Assembly (NCBI RefSeq): GCF_022919155.1
Contig: NZ_CP095045.1
Location: 3,224,001-3,288,000, forward strand
DNA: 64,000 nt
Origin: Leucobacter allii
GTDB taxonomy: Bacteria; Actinomycetota; Actinomycetes; Actinomycetales; Microbacteriaceae
Reading direction: 5' to 3'
Under the pieces are notes generated by a model. The model had not been told where the DNA came from and ran no database searches. It was given only the letters and a program-made list of their open reading frames with translations. Positions within the stretch are counted from its first letter, which is position 1, and each line of letters opens with the position of its first letter. Both the position numbers and the translations under genes were made by a program. Shown piece after piece: positions 33,163-41,900 of the stretch.

Positions 33163-34781
33163 CGCTCGGCCTCCTCGGCCATGAGCCGCGCGGCGCGGCG
33201 CGTCAGCTCGGCGCGATCGATCTTGTTGGTGCCCGCGAGCGGCATCTCGGCGAGCCGCCAGACGCGCCTCGGGTGGGCGAAGGGCTCCACGAGCGTCAGG
33301 GCGTGGGCGCGGAGCGCGGCCTCGAGCGCGGCGTCGCCGCCGGCCGCCTCGGCGGCGCGGTCCGCTGCCGCCTCGGCCTCGCTCCCCGCGAGCTCGTCCT
33401 GCAGCGTGACGAAGGCGACCGGCTTCCAGGCCTTCACCTCGTCGGGCACGGGCACGACGACGGCCTCCTTGACCGCGGGGTGCGCCGTCAGAGCGGACTC
33501 CACCGCGGACGGGTAGACGTTCTCGCCGCCGGAGGAGAACATGTCGTCCTCGCGGCCGGCGAAGAAGTAGGCGCCGTCGCGCACCTCGAAGATGTCCCGC
33601 GTGTGGTAGAAGCCGTCCGGCGTGATCGCGGAATCCGCCGCGCTCCGCCCCAGATATGCCGGGAACATGGCGGGCGTGCGGATCTCGAGCACCCCGCGCC
33701 CCGCGGCCGGCGCGCCCGTCCCCGGCTCCACGAGCCGCAGTTCGACCCCGGGGTCCGCGATCCCGACGGAGCCGACCGGCACCTCCCGGTCGGCGGGGTG
33801 CATGAAGGCGACGGGCCCCGACTCGGTCGTGCCGTAGCCGAGGGTCACCCGGGCGTTCGGGAAGAGCTGCCGCATCCGCGCGTCGAGCGCGGCGCCGGCG
33901 GGCGCCGAGGCCATGTTGACGTGCGTCACGGAGTCGCGCGGCAGCGCCCCGAGGAGCTCCGCCTGCTCCGTGATGAGCGCGAACATGGGCGGCACGCCGC
34001 TCACCTCGGCGACCGCCTCCTCGGCGATGGAGCGGAGCGTCTCGGCCGCGTCGAACTGGCGCAGCAGCACGATCGTCTCGCCGTTCGCGAGCGCCTTCTG
34101 GCTGCGCGCGAGCGCGTTCATATGGTAGAGCGGTGCCGAGACGAGCACGGGCCACGGCTCGGCGCGGCCGGTGCGCGTGTGCTCCTGCACCCAGCGGTGG
34201 CTCGCGTGGGTGAGCGGCACCCCCTTGGGCGCGCCCGTCGACCCCGAGGTCGCCAGCACCATCGCGAGGTCGTCGGGTCCGGGCTCGAAGGGGACGGTCC
34301 GGGGCGGGGTCGCGGGATCCGCGTCGCCGCCCGCCGGATCGGCCCCGAGCGGCAGCACCGCCGCGCCCGCCGTCCGCGCCCGCTCCTCGAGCCCGTCCGC
34401 AGCGAGCACGGTGCGCACCTCGGCCGTGGCGAGCACGTGCGCGACGCCGGGCGCCGGGAGCTTCGTCCCGATGGGCACCGGCACCGCCCCCGCGAGCTGC
34501 AGGGAGAGGAACGCGATCAGCCAGTCGGGCGAGTTCAGGGCGAGGATCCCCACCCGCTCCCCGACGGCGAAGCGCCCGGCAAACGCCGCGCTCCGCCGCT
34601 CGAGTCGCTCGAGCAGCTCGGCGTAGCCGATCCGGGTCGCGCGCGTGCCCCCGTCGTCGGCGGCGCCCGGCTCGCGGAAGACGATGGCGTCGCGTTCGGG
34701 GTGGCGGGCGTCGATGGTCGCCGCCTGGTTCCGCGAGCGCGCGAGGCGCAGCGCGAACGGTTCGGGGGTGGGGCCGGTCAC
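33159..34781 (-). CDS. AMP-dependent acyl-CoA synthetase/ligase
   Basis: A 540-residue ANL-family ligase that activates a carboxylic acid with ATP and CoA. The P-loop is ATSGSTGAPKGVPLTH near 189, followed by LGYGTTESGPVAFMH near 310, FFAGREDDMFSSGGENVYP near 410-430 and the C-terminal catalytic Lys in LAGTNKIDRAEL near 518. A small acidic insertion (about 460-480) lies in the C-terminal domain. AGGAG precedes the GTG start at 34781. The substrate may be a fatty, aromatic or steroid-like acid; the operon also encodes two different acyl-CoA hydrolase-type proteins. Confidence 0.9.
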   Translation of the reverse strand: MTGPTPEPFALRLARSRNQAATIDARHPERDAIVFREPGAADDGGTRATRIGYAELLERLERRSAAFAGRFAVGERVGILALNSPDWLIAFLSLQLAGAVPVPIGTKLPAPGVAHVLATAEVRTVLAADGLEERARTAGAAVLPLGADPAGGDADPATPPRTVPFEPGPDDLAMVLATSGSTGAPKGVPLTHASHRWVQEHTRTGRAEPWPVLVSAPLYHMNALARSQKALANGETIVLLRQFDAAETLRSIAEEAVAEVSGVPPMFALITEQAELLGALPRDSVTHVNMASAPAGAALDARMRQLFPNARVTLGYGTTESGPVAFMHPADREVPVGSVGIADPGVELRLVEPGTGAPAAGRGVLEIRTPAMFPAYLGRSAADSAITPDGFYHTRDIFEVRDGAYFFAGREDDMFSSGGENVYPSAVESALTAHPAVKEAVVVPVPDEVKAWKPVAFVTLQDELAGSEAEAAADRAAEAAGGDAALEAALRAHALTLVEPFAHPRRVWRLAEMPLAGTNKIDRAELTRRAARLMAEEAER

Positions 34782-34789
34782 GGGGACTC

Positions 34790-35218
34790 CTATCCTGCGG
34801 TCGCGTAGCTGGCGCGCGAGACGGCGACCTCCCGGCCGTCGCTCGTGAGCGTCGCCTCGGCCACCGACACGGCGCGGCCGGGCTTGCGGACGACGCCCGT
34901 CACGACGAGCTCCTCGCCCGCGGCGGCGCGGAGGTAGTGCACCGTCTGGTCGATCGTCGGGCTGGGCGCGATGCCGCGGCTGAGGAGCGCCCAGTCCGCG
35001 GCGATGTCGAGCAGCGCGGCGATGATGCCGCCGTGCACCACGCCGCCCTCGTCGTTGTTCAGCCACTCGGGCGCGACGGTCGCGCGCAGCTCGATGCCCT
35101 CCGGCCCGAAGGCGTGCACGCGCAGCCCGAGCCATCGGTGATAGGGGGCTGCGAGCAGCGCCGCCTCGACCTCGGCCGCCGTGGAATCGGCCCCGAGGGC
35201 CGAGAATGCGGAGCTCAC
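34790..35218 (-). CDS. PaaI-like hotdog-fold thioesterase
   Basis: A 142-residue hotdog protein. WLNNDEGGVVHGGIIAALLD near residues 57-76 is the PaaI/YdiI signature with the HGG loop and the catalytic acidic residue. It hydrolyses acyl-CoA thioesters as a homotetramer in the known family. The GTG start at 35218 overlaps the preceding gene's stop as GTGA. Placement next to the acyl-CoA ligase suggests release of CoA from a product or from a dead-end acyl-CoA. Confidence 0.85.
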   Translation of the reverse strand: MSSAFSALGADSTAAEVEAALLAAPYHRWLGLRVHAFGPEGIELRATVAPEWLNNDEGGVVHGGIIAALLDIAADWALLSRGIAPSPTIDQTVHYLRAAAGEELVVTGVVRKPGRAVSVAEATLTSDGREVAVSRASYATAG

Positions 35219-36237
35219 TGCGCCGCCCCCGCCCACGGATCGACGACGAGCTTGCCGATGAACTCCCGGCGTTCGAGGCGCTCGAGGCTCTCGACCGCCT
35301 GCTCGAGCGGCACGACGGAGTCGACCACGGGGTCAATCCGGCCCTCGGCGACGGCGTCGAGGAGCGCGACGAAGTCCTCGGTGTCGAAGCCGTTGGAGCC
35401 GACGATCTTGAGCTCGAAGGTCCAGATGTAGCGCAGGTCCTCCACCGGATCGAAGCCGGCGGTGGCGCCGCAGACGAGGATCCGGCCGCCGAGGGAGGCG
35501 GCGCGGAGCGTGGGCGCCCAGGTGTCGCCGCCGGTGAAGTTGACGATCACGTCCATGCCGGGCTCCGAGCTGAAGCGGCTCGGCTTGCCGTGATGCTGCT
35601 TGACGTAGTCGAGGATCCCGATCTCGCGGTAGTTGAACACCTCGTCCGCGCCGAGGTCGAGCACGGCCTGGCGCTTCGCGTCGTCGCCGACGGCGGCCAC
35701 CACGTAGGCGCCGAGGCTCTTCGCGAGCAGCACGCTCGCCGTGCCGACGCCGCCGGAGGCGCCGAGCACGAGCACCTTGTCGCCCGCGGACACCGCCCCC
35801 TTGCCGACGATCATGCGGTGCGCCGTGCCGTAGGCGATGGGCAGCGACGCGGCCTGCACGTCGGTCACCGCGTCGGGGATGCGGATCAGCTGGCCGACCT
35901 CGACCTTGACGTACTGCGCCATGCCGCCGTCGACGACCTCGCCGAGCAGCTTGCCCTCGGAGTTGATCGGGTGGATGAGCACGCGATCCCCGAGCGCCCA
36001 GTCGCCCGCGTCCGCGGGGAGCTCGTGCAGCTCGCCGACCGCGTCGAGGCCGATGATCACGGGCGTCGGGATCGTGATGCCCGGCATGCCGTGCACGGTG
36101 AAGATGTCGTGGTAGTTGAACGAGGTCGCGGTGACCCGCACCACGGCGTAGCCGGGCTCGGCCGTCGGCACCGGGTAGTCATCGACGAGGTCGAGCTCCG
36201 AGACGTCGCCGTGCTGCCTGAGGACGAGTGCTTTCAT
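35215..36237 (-). CDS. Zinc-type/quinone-oxidoreductase-like MDR dehydrogenase
   Basis: A 340-residue medium-chain dehydrogenase/reductase. FNYHDIFTVHGMPG near residue 41 and IPTPVIIGLDAVGEL near 58 form the catalytic domain; VLVLGASGGVGTASVLLAK near 151 is the NADPH-binding fold. The structural-zinc Cys cluster is absent, which fits quinone reductase or enoyl reductase types rather than true alcohol dehydrogenases. It is coupled to the BAAT-like gene (ATGA) and probably reduces an enone or enoyl-CoA intermediate of the pathway; the substrate is unknown. Confidence 0.85.
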   Translation of the reverse strand: MKALVLRQHGDVSELDLVDDYPVPTAEPGYAVVRVTATSFNYHDIFTVHGMPGITIPTPVIIGLDAVGELHELPADAGDWALGDRVLIHPINSEGKLLGEVVDGGMAQYVKVEVGQLIRIPDAVTDVQAASLPIAYGTAHRMIVGKGAVSAGDKVLVLGASGGVGTASVLLAKSLGAYVVAAVGDDAKRQAVLDLGADEVFNYREIGILDYVKQHHGKPSRFSSEPGMDVIVNFTGGDTWAPTLRAASLGGRILVCGATAGFDPVEDLRYIWTFELKIVGSNGFDTEDFVALLDAVAEGRIDPVVDSVVPLEQAVESLERLERREFIGKLVVDPWAGAAQ

Positions 36238-37679
36238 GGGTGTTGCTCCTGTGTCGGGTCGATGGGTGATGTCCGTGGGGCCTGCCGCCCGGGCAGCGCC
36301 TCGTCGAGGAAGGCCCAGAGCTCGGGGCCGATCCGCCGGTTCGCCGCGGCGATGCCGTCGGGGGCTCCGCCGAGGTGGAAGCTCTCCGTCACCTCCACAG
36401 TAAACCCCTGCGGCCAGCTCGCGGGATCGGGGTCCCGCACCGGCTCGCCCTTCGCGACGAAGGTGGTCGGCTCGAGCTCGAAGCTCACGCTGTGGCCGGC
36501 GCGCGGGAAGCTCAGCCGGCGCACGCGGTGCGGGAAGCCGTGGGCCAGGAGGCGCGTCTCGATGCGCTCGGCGAACCAGGCGGAGGGCCACAGCGCGTCG
36601 TCCTCGCCGGCGATGAGCAGCACCGGGCCGCCGATCCGCTCGACCGGGATCGTCGCGCGCTCGAGCTCTCCGGCGGCGGCCGCGCGGGCGACGTTCGCGA
36701 GGAACGCGGAGGCGTGCACGCTGCGCCCGTCGCGCACGCCGAAGTCCGCGACCCGGGAGCGCGGCGGGACGAACGGCACGGGCGCGCCGCCGCGGGTCCA
36801 GCTCGCGCGCTCGCCGCGCGGGTCGCCGCCCGGCTGGGCGTGCTCCCCCCAGACGACGCCGCTCGGCACCCAGGCGACGACCGCCGCGATCTCCTCGGGG
36901 TAGGTGGCGCCGAGCAGCAGCGCGAGCTCCCCGCCGCGCGAGGTGCCGACGAGGCCGACGCGCGCGGCGTCGAGCTCGGGCCGCTCCCGCAGCCAGGCCA
37001 TCGCCCCCGCGAAGTACTCGAGGGGGATCTCGGTGAGCTCGGCCGGCACGCGGTCGTCCCCCGGCACGAGGAAGTAGCCGAGCGCCAGCACCGCGAACCC
37101 ATGCGCGGCGTACTGGGCGGCGCGCCGCCCCTGGATCCCTCCCCCGGAGCCGCCGAACTGCACGAGCGTGCGGTACGGGGCGGCGTGCTCGGCGGGCGGC
37201 AGGAACAGCACCCCCGAGAACGGGGCGTCGGGCAGCGCGATCCGGCGCACCCCGGGGGCGAGCACGCGGCGCCGGAGGCGCGCGGACGCGGTCTCGGTCC
37301 GGCCTCCCGGCACCTCGGCGCGGGCGGTGAGCTCGACGGCGTAGTCGTCGAGCTCGTCGATGAGGAAGGGGTTCGCGGCGCGCAGCTCGCTGCCCTCCTG
37401 CGCGGGCCAGTCGGCGTCGGGTCGGAGCGACCAGATGAGCCCGGAGGCGTCGGCGACGGCGTAGCTGCCGTCGATCGGGGTGGCCTTTCCGAGGTCGACC
37501 CGGCCCCGCTCGTCGGCGCCGAAGACGCCCCAGGCGCTGAGCCGTCGCCCGCCGGACAGGCGGAGGCGGGCGTCGACGCGGACGGCGCCGCCCGGCACCG
37601 CCCCCGTCGCCTCGATCTCGACCGGATCCTCGACGGTGCCGAGCTCCGGGCTCGCGCGCAGCCGGAGCGCCGCCGTCAC
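36234..37679 (-). CDS. BAAT/acyl-CoA thioesterase-type alpha/beta hydrolase
   Basis: A 481-residue two-domain protein. The N-terminal 140 residues resemble the beta-sandwich domain of acyl-CoA thioester hydrolase/bile acid-CoA:amino acid N-acyltransferase (ATPIDGSYAVADASGLIWSL). The C-terminal half is an alpha/beta hydrolase of BAAT_C type: VQFGGSGGGIQG near 170, nucleophile Ser in GLVGTSRGGELALLLG near 225, acid loop IAGEDDALWPS near 350, His in FPRAGHSVSFE near 385. Ser rather than Cys as nucleophile points to thioester hydrolysis, not amide formation. It is coupled by ATGA overlaps at both ends. Confidence 0.8.
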   Translation of the reverse strand: MTAALRLRASPELGTVEDPVEIEATGAVPGGAVRVDARLRLSGGRRLSAWGVFGADERGRVDLGKATPIDGSYAVADASGLIWSLRPDADWPAQEGSELRAANPFLIDELDDYAVELTARAEVPGGRTETASARLRRRVLAPGVRRIALPDAPFSGVLFLPPAEHAAPYRTLVQFGGSGGGIQGRRAAQYAAHGFAVLALGYFLVPGDDRVPAELTEIPLEYFAGAMAWLRERPELDAARVGLVGTSRGGELALLLGATYPEEIAAVVAWVPSGVVWGEHAQPGGDPRGERASWTRGGAPVPFVPPRSRVADFGVRDGRSVHASAFLANVARAAAAGELERATIPVERIGGPVLLIAGEDDALWPSAWFAERIETRLLAHGFPHRVRRLSFPRAGHSVSFELEPTTFVAKGEPVRDPDPASWPQGFTVEVTESFHLGGAPDGIAAANRRIGPELWAFLDEALPGRQAPRTSPIDPTQEQHP

Positions 37680-38479
37680 CGGGCGGCGTCCGGGCCGTCC
37701 GCCCCCGGCTCAGGCCGGGTGTGCGGCTGCGCGCCGGACTCGCCCACGTCGACGCCGAGCGCGGCGAGCACGACGCGCCGGGTCTCCGCGAAGCGGTGCT
37801 CGGCGTCGGCGGCCTCGCGGTCGGCGGCGATCTCGCGGTCGTAGACGATCGCGCCCCGATCGAGCACGAGCACCCGATCGGCGAGGTCGAGCGCCTCCTG
37901 CACATCGTGCGTGACGAGGATCACCCCGGGGCGGTGCGCGGTGATGAGCTGGCGGAGCTCCCCGTGCATCTTCAGCCGGGTGAGCGCGTCGAGGGCGCCG
38001 AACGGCTCGTCGAGCAGCAGCAGGCGCGGCTCGCGGACGAGCGCGCGGGCGAGCCCGACGCGCTGCGCCTCGCCGCCCGAGAGGGTGCCGGGCCACGCAT
38101 CGGCCTTCGCGGCGAGGCCGACCTCGCCGAGCGCGCGCTCGGCGATGCGGCGCAGCTCCGCGGCCGGGGCGCGCAGCCCGAGCACCACGTTCTTCCACAC
38201 GGCACGCCAGGGCAGCAGCCGCGGATCCTGGAAGACCACGCTCCGCGCCGCCGGCACGAGGATCTCGCCCTCGTACTCGTCGTCGAGGCCCTCGAGCAGG
38301 CGGAGCAGCGTGGACTTGCCGCCGCCACTGCGGCCGAGCAGGGCCACGAACTCGCCCGAGCGCACGGTGAGGTCGAGCTCGGTGAGCACGCGCTGCTCCC
38401 CGAAGGACTTGGTGAGGCCCCGCACCTCGACGACGTTCTCGCTCTCGCGGGGCTCGGGGCGGTCGGAGGCGGCCGTCAC
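37676..38479 (-). CDS. Nitrate/sulfonate/taurine-type ABC transporter ATP-binding protein
   Basis: A 267-residue ATPase of the SsuB/TauB family. Walker A is GRSGGGKST near residue 49, the Q-loop region VVFQDPRLLPWRAVWKNV near 85, the signature LSGGEAQR near 134 and Walker B LLLLDEPFGALD near 154. The GTG start at 38479 overlaps the permease stop as GTGA and is preferred to an ATG 24 bases upstream. The C-terminal tail beyond about 240 is acidic and probably disordered. It energises uptake of a small organic anion. Confidence 0.9.
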   Translation of the reverse strand: MTAASDRPEPRESENVVEVRGLTKSFGEQRVLTELDLTVRSGEFVALLGRSGGGKSTLLRLLEGLDDEYEGEILVPAARSVVFQDPRLLPWRAVWKNVVLGLRAPAAELRRIAERALGEVGLAAKADAWPGTLSGGEAQRVGLARALVREPRLLLLDEPFGALDALTRLKMHGELRQLITAHRPGVILVTHDVQEALDLADRVLVLDRGAIVYDREIAADREAADAEHRFAETRRVVLAALGVDVGESGAQPHTRPEPGADGPDAAR

Positions 38480-39288
38480 GCCCCGGCGAAGGCGTTGCGC
38501 CATCTCAGCACCCTCCTCTCCACAAGACGCACGAGCATGTCGGACCCCAGCCCGAAGAGCGCGTAGACGATCAGGCCGACGAAGATGATGTCGGCGCGGA
38601 AGTAGCGCTGAGCATCCATCATCAGGTACCCGACGCCCGACTGCGCGTTGAGCTGCTCGGCGACGACGAGCACGACCCAGGAGATGCTCACGGAGAAGCG
38701 GAAGCCGACGAAGAACGACGACATGGCGCTCGGCAGGATCACCTGCCTGATGAGCTCGCTCCGCCTCAGCCCGAACACGGCCGCGGACTCCACGAGCCGG
38801 TTGTCGACGTCCCTGATGCCCTGGAAGACGTTGAGGTAGACGGGGAAGAAGGAGGCGTAGCTCACCAGGAAGATCTTGGGCGCCTCGTCCATGCCCATCG
38901 CGAGCACGACGAGCGGCATGAGCGCGGTCGCCGGGAGCGGGCGCAGCAGCTGGACGATCGGATCGAAGGTGTCCTCACCCGTCCGCCAGAGGCCCGCCAC
39001 GACGGCGAGGGCGACGCCGAAGACGGTGCCGATCGCGAGTCCGGTGACGGCGCGGAGGAAGGAGACGAGGATGCCCTGCTGCAGGCTGCCGTCCTGGAGC
39101 AGCTCCCCGATGGTGCCCACGATCTTCGAGGGCGGGGGCAGCAGCACCTCGTCCACGAGGCCGATCCGGCTGATGAGCTCCCAGAGGGCGATCACGAGGA
39201 TGGGGATGCTCCACTTGCGCACCCAGCGCGGAATCGGGCTCCTGCGCGGCCGGGTGCTCAGGGCGAGCTCGGGGGGCGCGATCGTCAC
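38476..39288 (-). CDS. Nitrate/sulfonate/taurine-type ABC transporter permease
   Basis: A 270-residue SsuC/TauC-type permease with six membrane segments. LRPLPATALMPLVVLAMGMDE (near 118-138, in sequence) and ESAAVFGLRRSELIRQVILP near 170 with the EAA-loop Gly are characteristic. The GTG start at 39288 has a GGAGG site 9 bases before it. Second gene of the operon, 39 bases after the binding-protein gene. Substrate class is known only from family resemblance. Confidence 0.9.
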   Translation of the reverse strand: MTIAPPELALSTRPRRSPIPRWVRKWSIPILVIALWELISRIGLVDEVLLPPPSKIVGTIGELLQDGSLQQGILVSFLRAVTGLAIGTVFGVALAVVAGLWRTGEDTFDPIVQLLRPLPATALMPLVVLAMGMDEAPKIFLVSYASFFPVYLNVFQGIRDVDNRLVESAAVFGLRRSELIRQVILPSAMSSFFVGFRFSVSISWVVLVVAEQLNAQSGVGYLMMDAQRYFRADIIFVGLIVYALFGLGSDMLVRLVERRVLRWRNAFAGA

Positions 39289-39327
39289 CGCGGGATCCCT
39301 CCTCGCGTCGGTGCCGGGGTCGCCGGA

Positions 39328-40362
39328 TCAGTCGCGCGCCGCATCGATGTTCTCCGCGTAGCGGGTGTCGATGAGATCCTGCACGTCGATCGCCTCGTCG
39401 AGCAGGCCCCAGGTGACGAGGTTGTCGAGGTCCTCCTGGTAGTCGGCGATCGCCTCGTCGGTGTAGGGCTGCACGGAGACCGTGGTCGCGATCGCGTCGG
39501 CGACCTTGCCGCCGAGCTCCGCGTCGATGCTCTGCTGCACCCCGACGGCCTCGGCGAACGCCTCGTGGTTCTCGTCGAGGTGGCGCCAGTCGTAGTACGC
39601 GGTGACGCGCTCGACGAAGTCGGCGACCGCGAGGGACTTCGCGGGGTCGTCCATGATCTTCTCGGTGCTCGCGATGACGTAGCTGACCGCGCTCGCCTCG
39701 TTGGCGTAGTAGAGGACCTCGGTGCCCTCGTTCTCCATGTCCTCGACGAGCGCGCCGTTCACGCTCGTCACGAAGCCGTCGAGCTGGCGGCTGAGGAACG
39801 CCGTGTTGCCCGTGGCGTCGGTGAAGTACTTCACGTCCAGGTCGGCGGGCGCGAGGCCGGCCTCGGCGAGGGCGGCCTGGAGCACGACGTCGGCGGTCGT
39901 CCCCTGCCCCCAGTTCACGCCGATGGTCTTGCCGCGGAGGTCGTCGAGGTCCTCGATGCCGGACTGCTCCGAGACGAAGAGGTTGATGTTGCCCTGCTCG
40001 CGGGAGGCCTCGTCGTCGCCGTCGCGTCCGATGAGGCCGACGATGCGCGCGCCGGAGCCGTTGACGATCGTCTTGGCGCCGTTGGCGTCGAAGCCCCATA
40101 CGCCGGCGTCGATCTGCCCCGAGGCGAGGGTCGTGTAGGCGTTGGCGCCCCCGACGTCCTTGAACTCGATCTCGTAGGGCACGTCGTCGAGCAGCTCGGC
40201 CGCCTCGAGGTGGCTCTCGAGCCAGCCGCCCACGTCGCCGACGACGAGCTTGTCCGCGATGGTCGCCTCGCCGTCGTCCGCGGCGGGGGCCGAGCAGGCG
40301 GAGAGGCCGAGGGCGCCGATGGCGACCGCGGCGGCGGCGAGGAGGATACGACGTGACTTCAT
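39328..40362 (-). CDS. Nitrate/sulfonate/taurine-type ABC transporter substrate-binding lipoprotein
   Basis: A 344-residue SsuA/TauA-like binding protein. ATG at 40362 gives a signal MKSRRILLAAAAVAIGALG and lipobox LSAC (Cys near 23). DVGGANAYTTLASGQIDAGV near 70 and LRGKTIGVNWGQGTTADVVL near 140 are the expected NMT1/THI5-like ligand loops. It opens an eight-gene operon that runs to 31714, so the imported compound is probably the substrate of the hydrolase, ligase and dehydrogenase encoded downstream. Confidence 0.9.
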   Translation of the reverse strand: MKSRRILLAAAAVAIGALGLSACSAPAADDGEATIADKLVVGDVGGWLESHLEAAELLDDVPYEIEFKDVGGANAYTTLASGQIDAGVWGFDANGAKTIVNGSGARIVGLIGRDGDDEASREQGNINLFVSEQSGIEDLDDLRGKTIGVNWGQGTTADVVLQAALAEAGLAPADLDVKYFTDATGNTAFLSRQLDGFVTSVNGALVEDMENEGTEVLYYANEASAVSYVIASTEKIMDDPAKSLAVADFVERVTAYYDWRHLDENHEAFAEAVGVQQSIDAELGGKVADAIATTVSVQPYTDEAIADYQEDLDNLVTWGLLDEAIDVQDLIDTRYAENIDAARD

Positions 40363-40432
40363 GGGGTTCCGATCCGGCTTTCTGAGAGGATGCGTGACGT
40401 GCGAGGCGCCTGTGGGCATGACCGATCAAGCG

Positions 40433-40461
40433 TATATAACCCAACGCGCTGGAAGCCATAA
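40433..40461 (-). promoter_or_regulatory. Predicted promoter of the sulfonate-type importer/acyl-CoA operon
   Basis: On the minus strand TTATGG (40461-40456) and TATATA (40438-40433) are separated by 17 bases, about 75 bases before the binding-protein start. The segment is markedly AT-rich compared with its surroundings. It also lies before the divergent VOC gene, so regulators could act on both. Confidence 0.4.
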
Positions 40462-40511
40462 TATTTCAGGATGTTTCGGCGGGTTCGACATCCGGCTCCG
40501 CGCGGCCCACG

Positions 40512-41183
40512 ATGGAGGGCATGACCGCAGCGCATCGCTTCCCAGACTTCCTCGACCACGTGGTGATCGCCGGCCCGTCGCTCCCCGAGGTCGTCGCGCG
40601 CTTCGCCGAGCTCACCGGTGTGCAGGCGCAGCCGGGCGGGCAGCACGACATCGGCACCGCGAACGCGCTGCTGCGCCTCACGGTGCCGGGCGAGCCCGAC
40701 ACGCGCTACCTCGAGCTCATCGGCCTCGGGCCGGATCGGTCGGCGCCGGCCGAGCGCGACGTATTCGGGGTGAACACCCGGGACGGCATCGGCGTCGCGG
40801 CGTTCTGCATCCGCCCGGAGGACCTCGACGCCCACGCGGAGCGGCTGCGGGCCGCGGGGATCGAGCCGCACGGGATCGGGGATCAATCGCGCCGCACGCC
40901 TGACGGCGAACTGCTCGCGTGGCGGCTCATCTCGCCGCCGTCCGGGGTCGCGACGAGTCTCGAGCCGTTCAGCATCGACTGGCTGGCGAGCCGGCACCCC
41001 GCGAGCGCGACCGCTCCCGCCGTCGAGCTGCTCGGACTGAGCGGGCGGCACCCCGAGCCCGAACGGCTGCGCGCACGGCTGGCCGCCGCCGGGGTCGGGC
41101 TCGACGTCGCCCGGGGCGACGAGCCCGCCCTCGTGCTGCGGCTCGGCACGCCCCGCGGCGAGGTGGAGTTCAGCGCGCTCTGA
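40512..41183 (+). CDS. VOC/glyoxalase-like domain protein
   Basis: A 223-residue protein of the glyoxalase-like (Glyoxalase_3) group: FPDFLDHVVIAGPSLPEVV near residue 10, GGQHDIGTANALLRL near 42 and YLELIGLGPD near 66, with His and Glu at the usual metal-ligand positions. The second half (about 120-223) is a degenerate repeat of the same fold. Reaction unknown; relatives include dioxygenases and lyases. ATG at 40512 is used; ATG at 40521 is an alternative. Divergent from the sulfonate-type importer operon. Confidence 0.8.
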   Translation: MEGMTAAHRFPDFLDHVVIAGPSLPEVVARFAELTGVQAQPGGQHDIGTANALLRLTVPGEPDTRYLELIGLGPDRSAPAERDVFGVNTRDGIGVAAFCIRPEDLDAHAERLRAAGIEPHGIGDQSRRTPDGELLAWRLISPPSGVATSLEPFSIDWLASRHPASATAPAVELLGLSGRHPEPERLRARLAAAGVGLDVARGDEPALVLRLGTPRGEVEFSAL

Positions 41184-41235
41184 GCGATGCGGGCCGGCGT
41201 GCGGGCGCTCTGCCGCCGCGGCCCGAGCCCCCGGC

Positions 41236-41799
41236 TCAGCGTGCGGCGTAGTGCAGGAGGACGGTGCCGTTGGCGAAGACCCGCTGCTCCACGAGCGCGA
41301 GATCGAGCACCGCTCCCGGCGGGAGCGCCGGGAGGCCGCCGCCGAGCGTCTGCGGGACGACGAAGAGCCGGAAGTCGCGCACGAGCCCCGCCCGGATCGC
41401 CTCGGCGGCCGTGGTCGGGCCGAAGATCTCGACTTCGCCTGGCGCCTCCGCGACGAGCCGTTCGAGCTCTGCGAGATCGAGCCGCGGGACGAGCCTGGCG
41501 CGTTCCGAGGAGAGCTCCGCGGGCGTCAGCGTCGTGGACGCCACGACGAGCTCGAGGGCGCACCACCGGCGGGCGAACTCACGCTCGGCCGGGCCCCACT
41601 CCTCCCCGGGCGGCTCGGCCTCCCAGTAGCGCATGAGCTCGTACGCGCGCCGCCCGAGCACCTCGGTGGAGACGGCCGCCATGCGCTCGACATGGAAGTC
41701 GAAGACCTCGGCGCTCGGCGAGGACCAGCGGAAGTCGCCGTCCGCATCCGTGGCGAAGCCGTCGAGGGAGATCGTCGCGGTGAAGCTCAGCGTGCCCAT
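41236..41799 (-). CDS. RibD C-terminal/dihydrofolate reductase-like protein
   Basis: A 187-residue protein with the RibD-C/DHFR fold: MGTLSFTATISLDGFATDAD near residue 1, VLGRRAYELMRYW near 47, the NADPH loop VEIFGPTTAAEAIRAGLVRDF near 120-140 and LFVVPQTLGGGLPAL. The family comprises uncharacterised oxidoreductases common in actinobacteria; they are usually not the true folate enzyme. It stands alone between converging and co-directed genes. Confidence 0.85.
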   Translation of the reverse strand: MGTLSFTATISLDGFATDADGDFRWSSPSAEVFDFHVERMAAVSTEVLGRRAYELMRYWEAEPPGEEWGPAEREFARRWCALELVVASTTLTPAELSSERARLVPRLDLAELERLVAEAPGEVEIFGPTTAAEAIRAGLVRDFRLFVVPQTLGGGLPALPPGAVLDLALVEQRVFANGTVLLHYAAR

Positions 41800-41900
41800 G
41801 AGGCATCATCCCTCTTCGGAGCCGCCGGGGCAAGAGGCGACGGGAGGTCGGACGGGCGCGGCTCGGGCCCGGGCGTCCGCCCCGGGGCCCGAGCCGCCGT

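Noticed and set aside
36234..37679. True bile acid-CoA:amino acid N-acyltransferase
   Set aside because: The nucleophile is Ser in GTSRGG rather than Cys, which in the family marks thioesterases.
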